Source: Skermania piniformis (GTDB lineage Bacteria; Actinomycetota; Actinomycetes; Mycobacteriales; Mycobacteriaceae). From it: 64,000 nt of DNA. Shown here one piece after another: positions 61,963 through 64,000 of this stretch (position 1 is its first letter; each line of letters opens with the position of its first letter). A program made the position numbers and the translations under genes. Below the pieces are notes generated by a model. The model was not told where the DNA came from. It ran no database searches and saw only the letters and a program-made list of their open reading frames with translations. The stretch covers positions 3,914,603-3,978,602 of the forward strand of contig NZ_CP079105.1 of NCBI RefSeq assembly GCF_019285775.1, given 5' to 3'.

Positions 61963-63414
61963 TCAGCTGGAGTAACCGGGCGGCATCAGCACCGACTTCT
62001 GTTCGCAGAACGCGTCGAGCCCCTCCGGTCCGCTCTCCCGGCCGATCCCGGAATTCTTGTATCCGCCGAACGGCGAACTGGGGTCGAAGGCATACCAGTT
62101 GATCGCGTAGGTCCCGGTCCGAACCTGCGCTGCCACCTGGCGGCCACGCTCGATGTCGGTGGTCCAGACCGAACCGGCCAACCCGTAGTCGGAGTCGTTC
62201 GCGATCCGGATCGCTTCGTCCTCGGTCTCGTACGGGATCACCGAGAGCACCGGCCCGAAGATCTCCTCGCGAGCGATGGTCATCGAGTTGTCCACGTCGG
62301 CGAAGATCGTCGGCTCGATGTACCAGCCGCGGTCCAGATCGGCCGGCCGGCCGCCGCCGTACACCAGCCGGGCACCCTCGGCCGTTCCGGCAGCGATATA
62401 ACCCTCGACCCGATCTCGCTGTCGTTGCGAGATCAGCGGGCCGAACGCCGTCGTCGGCTCCGCCGGGTCGCCGACCTCGAGGAATCCGGCCGCGCCGGTC
62501 AGCGCGTCGAGCACCTCGCCGTAGCGTTGCCGCGGGGCGAGAATTCGGGTCTGCGCCACACACGCCTGGCCGGAGTTCATCAGTCCGGACATCAGCAGCA
62601 TCGGCGCCCCGGCAGCAAGATCCATATCGGGCAGCAGAATCGCCGCCGACTTACCACCGAGCTCGAGCGAGCAGCGCTTCAGTTGCTCCCCCGCCACCGC
62701 GCCGATCCGGCGACCCACCGCCGTACTGCCGGTAAAGGTGATCTTGTCGACCCCGGGGTGGGAGATCAGGTACTCGCCGGTGTCGGCGCCGCCGGGCAGC
62801 ACCGACAACACCCCCTTCGGCACCCCGGCCTCGGTGAATATGTCGGCCAACAAGTTCGCCGTGAGCGGGGTCTCCGGCGCCGGTTTGACCAGCACCGGGC
62901 AGCCGGCCAGCAGGGCCGGAGCCACCTTGTTCACGAAGAGGAACAGCGGCACGTTCCAGGCGATCACCGCTGCGACGACACCGACCGGCTCGCGGGAGAC
63001 GTAGCTTTCGCCGAACACGCCGACCCGTTTCTCGGTCCAGGGAAAGGCCTCCGCCATGCCGGCGTAGTAGTTCAGCACCGCTATCGTCGGCGTTTGCTGC
63101 AACATCCCGACCATCGCGGTCGGCGCACCCATCTCCGCGGTCAACATCGCGGTGAGCTCGGCGCTGCGCCGATCGATCACCAGCGCAACCTCCGCCAACA
63201 CCGCCGCCCGCTCGCTCGGGGTCAGTCGCGGCCACGGTCCGGACTCGAATGCCGCACGGGCCGCCGCCACCGCCCGGTCGATGTCCGCCGGGCCGGCGAT
63301 CGGGGTACTGCCGACCAGCTCCTCGGTCGCCGGGGAGTACACCTCGAGGCGTTCGGCGGAGTCCGGGAGCGTCCATTCGCCCCCGATGAACAGCTTGTCG
63401 TAGCTGACGCTCAT
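61963..63414 (-). CDS. NAD(P)-dependent aldehyde dehydrogenase
   Basis: 483 residues. AIAWNVPLFLFVNKVAPALL (cofactor site), FTGSTAVGRRIG, LELGGKSAAI (general-base Glu) and SGQACVAQTRI (catalytic Cys) are all present, and the end FGGYKNSGIGRESG is typical. Substrate unknown; it resembles the medium-chain/aromatic aldehyde group. ATG 63414 is 11 bp from the stop of the upstream Cds1-like gene, so the two are probably cotranscribed. Confidence 0.92.
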   Translation of the reverse strand: MSVSYDKLFIGGEWTLPDSAERLEVYSPATEELVGSTPIAGPADIDRAVAAARAAFESGPWPRLTPSERAAVLAEVALVIDRRSAELTAMLTAEMGAPTAMVGMLQQTPTIAVLNYYAGMAEAFPWTEKRVGVFGESYVSREPVGVVAAVIAWNVPLFLFVNKVAPALLAGCPVLVKPAPETPLTANLLADIFTEAGVPKGVLSVLPGGADTGEYLISHPGVDKITFTGSTAVGRRIGAVAGEQLKRCSLELGGKSAAILLPDMDLAAGAPMLLMSGLMNSGQACVAQTRILAPRQRYGEVLDALTGAAGFLEVGDPAEPTTAFGPLISQRQRDRVEGYIAAGTAEGARLVYGGGRPADLDRGWYIEPTIFADVDNSMTIAREEIFGPVLSVIPYETEDEAIRIANDSDYGLAGSVWTTDIERGRQVAAQVRTGTYAINWYAFDPSSPFGGYKNSGIGRESGPEGLDAFCEQKSVLMPPGYSS

Positions 63415-63425
63415 ATCGAAACAAG

Positions 63426-64000
63426 TTACCGAGTCTCGTGCGCGGACGATACGGCTTCGGCCGCGTAGCCGTCCAGCAGTTCCGCCACCGCACGTTCGGC
63501 CGCCGGGTACAGCAGCCCCTTGGCTCGCAACCACTCGTCGTTCGACACGGTGTCGAGGTACTTCTCCCCGCCGTCGCAGGCGATGGTCACCACGGTCGCA
63601 CCGGGGCGCAGGTCCCGCAGTCGACACAGCGCGACGTACACCGCGCCGCCCACCGAGCCGCCGAGCAGCAGCCCGATTCGCCGGCCGATCACCCGCGCGG
63701 TCGCGAACGCGTCCCGATCGGACACCTTGACCCCCTCGTCCAGCAGGGCGTAGTCGATGGTGTGGCCGATCGGCGCGCCCGGTGGCGTGCCGGTGCCGGA
63801 CTGCCAGTACGGCCCACCCGGGCCGCCGAACACGATCGAGCCGACCGGCTCGACGCCGATCACCCGGACCGCCGAGCCCCGACGGCGGAGCTCGCGCGCG
63901 GTGCCGAACAACGAGCCGCCGGTGCCGACCGAACTGATCAGATAATCGACGTCACCGGCGAGGTCGGCGCACAGTTCCGCGGCGAGCGCGGTGTAGCCGG
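63426..64000 (-). CDS. Cds1-like PLP-dependent cysteine desulfhydrase/cysteine synthase family (3' part)
   Basis: The gene enters from the right edge; 191 codons are seen and the start is outside. ISSVGTGGSLFGTARELRRRG has the PLP-phosphate loop (GTGGS), VIGVEPVGSIVFGG and GTGTPPGAPIGHTIDYALLDE are family stretches, and VVTIACDGGEKYLDT is the C-terminal signature. It reads like Cds1 (Rv3684), which releases sulfide from cysteine. The PLP Lys is outside the window. TAA stop at 63426. Confidence 0.85.
   Translation of the reverse strand, partial: GYTALAAELCADLAGDVDYLISSVGTGGSLFGTARELRRRGSAVRVIGVEPVGSIVFGGPGGPYWQSGTGTPPGAPIGHTIDYALLDEGVKVSDRDAFATARVIGRRIGLLLGGSVGGAVYVALCRLRDLRPGATVVTIACDGGEKYLDTVSNDEWLRAKGLLYPAAERAVAELLDGYAAEAVSSAHETR

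Noticed and set aside
1-64000. Prophage, IS element or genomic island
   Set aside because: No transposase, integrase, attachment-site repeats or tRNA was seen, and base use looks even throughout apart from promoter regions.

Overview
The window is high-GC DNA from a mycolic-acid actinomycete (order Mycobacteriales; Nocardia, Skermania or Rhodococcus-like, genus not resolved). The main evidence is an mmpL3-type mycolate transporter in the Mycobacterium-like order mmpL3 - NYN protein - trmB - two GTPase-like proteins - pckA, a complete yrbEAB-mceABCDEF operon with two Mce-associated genes, a WS/DGAT acyltransferase, an LppU-type and an LpqH-type lipoprotein, and dense GTG/TTG starts with ATGA/GTGA overlaps. 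I saw no rRNA, tRNA, IS element or CRISPR array.

Layout, left to right. 1-7.2 kb: the 5' part of a nitrate/nitrite-sensor-like histidine kinase, an NhaP-type antiporter with a UBP zinc finger, azlCD divergent from an XRE/cupin regulator with paired palindromic operators, L-2-hydroxyglutarate oxidase and RNase HI. 7.3-17.6 kb: the mce lipid-import operon, transcribed right to left (yrbEA-yrbEB-mceA-B-C-D-E-F-two associated proteins), almost wholly translationally coupled, with a large stem-loop separating mceF from the two associated genes. 17.9-20.0 kb: a secreted S1 protease converging on a WS/DGAT gene. 20.2-24.4 kb: a CYP153-like P450 fused to a phthalate-dioxygenase-reductase module, overlapping a Rieske oxygenase gene, followed by a convergent TetR gene. 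A 21-bp motif occurs twice in the P450 promoter and once before tetR.

24.4-44.2 kb: mixed envelope and housekeeping genes. These are an LppU-type lipoprotein, an orphan Cas6-like gene, an L,D-transpeptidase, an M13 metallopeptidase, two pirins, an acyltransferase, glycerate kinase, aroQ, a putative ribbon-helix-helix protein with a perfect palindrome next to its RBS, a PBP-like lipoprotein without its catalytic motifs, a DUF3054 and an LPG-synthase-TM-type protein, an adenylate cyclase, an AI-2E family permease, a two-component pair and a DUF1707 protein. 44.4-46.7 kb: a secreted PQQ-type propeller protein convergent with a TetR gene.

46.8-64 kb: a DUF2339 membrane protein converging on mmpL3-NYN-trmB; then, divergently, two GTPase-like proteins with degenerate P-loops, a small DUF6802-like protein and pckA, followed by a PRMT-like methyltransferase, an LpqH-type lipoprotein, a CDF transporter, an acyltransferase-like protein of unknown function, an aldehyde dehydrogenase and the 3' part of a Cds1-like PLP enzyme.

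The best candidates for something new are the fused CYP153-reductase/Rieske cassette with its predicted TetR operators, and the degenerate-P-loop protein pair beside mmpL3. Function calls are homology judgements from reading the proteins; no database search was run.
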